From: Cytophagales bacterium
Lineage (GTDB): Bacteria > Bacteroidota > Bacteroidia > Cytophagales > Spirosomataceae
Assembly (NCBI GenBank): GCA_013298025.1
Contig: JAAFJE010000014.1
Span: 1-64,000 of the forward strand
DNA: 64,000 nucleotides
Reading direction: 5' to 3'
Shown here: positions 63,652-64,000 of the stretch, piece by piece
How positions within the stretch are numbered: the first letter of the stretch is position 1
How the letters are laid out: the number at the start of each line of letters is the position of its first letter
The notes under the pieces: generated by a model
Seen by the model: the letters and a program-made list of their open reading frames with translations, nothing else
Database searches by the model: none
What the model was told of the DNA's origin: nothing
Translations under genes and position numbers: made by a program

Positions 63652-64000
63652 TTAAAGTGTTTTTTTCTTCACTGGAAGTAAAGGTTGTTGGGGTTTGATT
63701 TTATCGTAATCGACAACCCCGTTTTCCTTGGCCCATTCAACATAAAGGGCTGAAAGCTCATTGACAAGCGAAGGATGCTGGGCAGCGATATTTTGGGTTT
63801 CGCCTCGGTCTTTTTCTAAGTCGTACAATTCCCATTGATAGCTTGGATAAATTGAAACTAGCTTCCATTTGCCCTGACGCACAGCTCTATTGCCAGCACG
63901 TTCCCAGAAAATGGGCTTTTCTCGGTTAATTTCTTCTCCATTAAACAACAAGGGCGTAAGGCTTTTACCTGCAAGCGGATTGATAGCCGTACCATTGTAA
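63652..64000 (-). CDS. Sulfatase, C-terminal fragment (cut by window end)
   Basis: Only the last 115 or so residues are inside the window. They show the standard sulfatase C-terminal subdomain: INPLAGKSLTPLLFNGEE, FWERAGNRAVRQGKWKLV and WELYDLEKDRGETQNIAAQHP. It ends with a basic QPLLPVKKKTL tail. The frame is open to base 64000. The active-site part lies upstream of the window and cannot be checked. It is the first visible gene of the transcript with the thioredoxin fusion and FGE. Confidence 0.88.
   Translation of the reverse strand, partial: YNGTAINPLAGKSLTPLLFNGEEINREKPIFWERAGNRAVRQGKWKLVSIYPSYQWELYDLEKDRGETQNIAAQHPSLVNELSALYVEWAKENGVVDYDKIKPQQPLLPVKKKTL

Overview
The window comes from an AT-rich Bacteroidota genome, most likely in the Cytophagales. 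The signs are a SusC/SusD pair, TonB receptors with N-terminal carboxypeptidase-regulatory-like domains, NIPSNAP, DUF2490 and OMP_b-brl-type proteins, weak Shine-Dalgarno sites and a TAnnTTTG-type promoter. The genus cannot be fixed from sequence alone. A Rep_3/RepB-type initiator sits beside an array of five perfectly phased 21-bp iterons at about 12.2-14.2 kb. The window therefore either belongs to a plasmid or chromid, or carries an integrated plasmid origin.

Layout. From 1 to 12 kb lie an MFS fragment, a secreted NIPSNAP protein, the malic enzyme maeB and an AraC regulator. They are followed by a co-directional set (TonB receptor, secreted GH1 beta-glucosidase, secreted LpqC-like esterase, MFS importer) that looks like an uptake and degradation operon for an esterified beta-glucoside. 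From 12 to 14.3 kb is the replication origin and initiator. From 14.3 to 23 kb are a Tat-exported PL26-like protein, a GH20 hexosaminidase, small secreted or unknown proteins and a quinoprotein dehydrogenase fused to cytochrome c.

From 22.9 to 32.3 kb is a minus-strand sulfite cluster. It holds a SorB-like cytochrome and SorA-like sulfite dehydrogenase, a TonB receptor, a TauE/TSUP exporter, a small membrane protein, a sterol-desaturase-family oxygenase and two peroxiredoxin-fold proteins that have lost their active-site cysteines. A 68-nt tRNA-like element lies between those two.

From 32.4 to 64 kb every gene is on the minus strand. Ten are sulfatases (one cut by the window end) with C-x-P-S/T-R formylglycine motifs. 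Among them are SusC/SusD, an outer-membrane barrel, DUF2490, DUF4350-like, DUF1254/DUF1214 and DUF1080-like proteins, a rhodanese that overlaps sulfatases on both sides, a rhodanese-thioredoxin fusion and a formylglycine-generating enzyme (FGE) with its own export signal. No glycoside hydrolase or polysaccharide lyase was seen in these 31 kb.

My reading is that SusC/D and the TonB receptors import sulfated compounds, the periplasmic sulfatases desulfate them, and the exported FGE, perhaps reduced by the adjacent thioredoxin fusion, activates the sulfatases. The sulfite cluster would handle sulfite from related organosulfur catabolism. The FGE/thioredoxin-rhodanese pair, the cysteine-less redoxins with the tRNA-like RNA, and a 42-bp palindromic repeat array at 42.4 kb are the least conventional parts.
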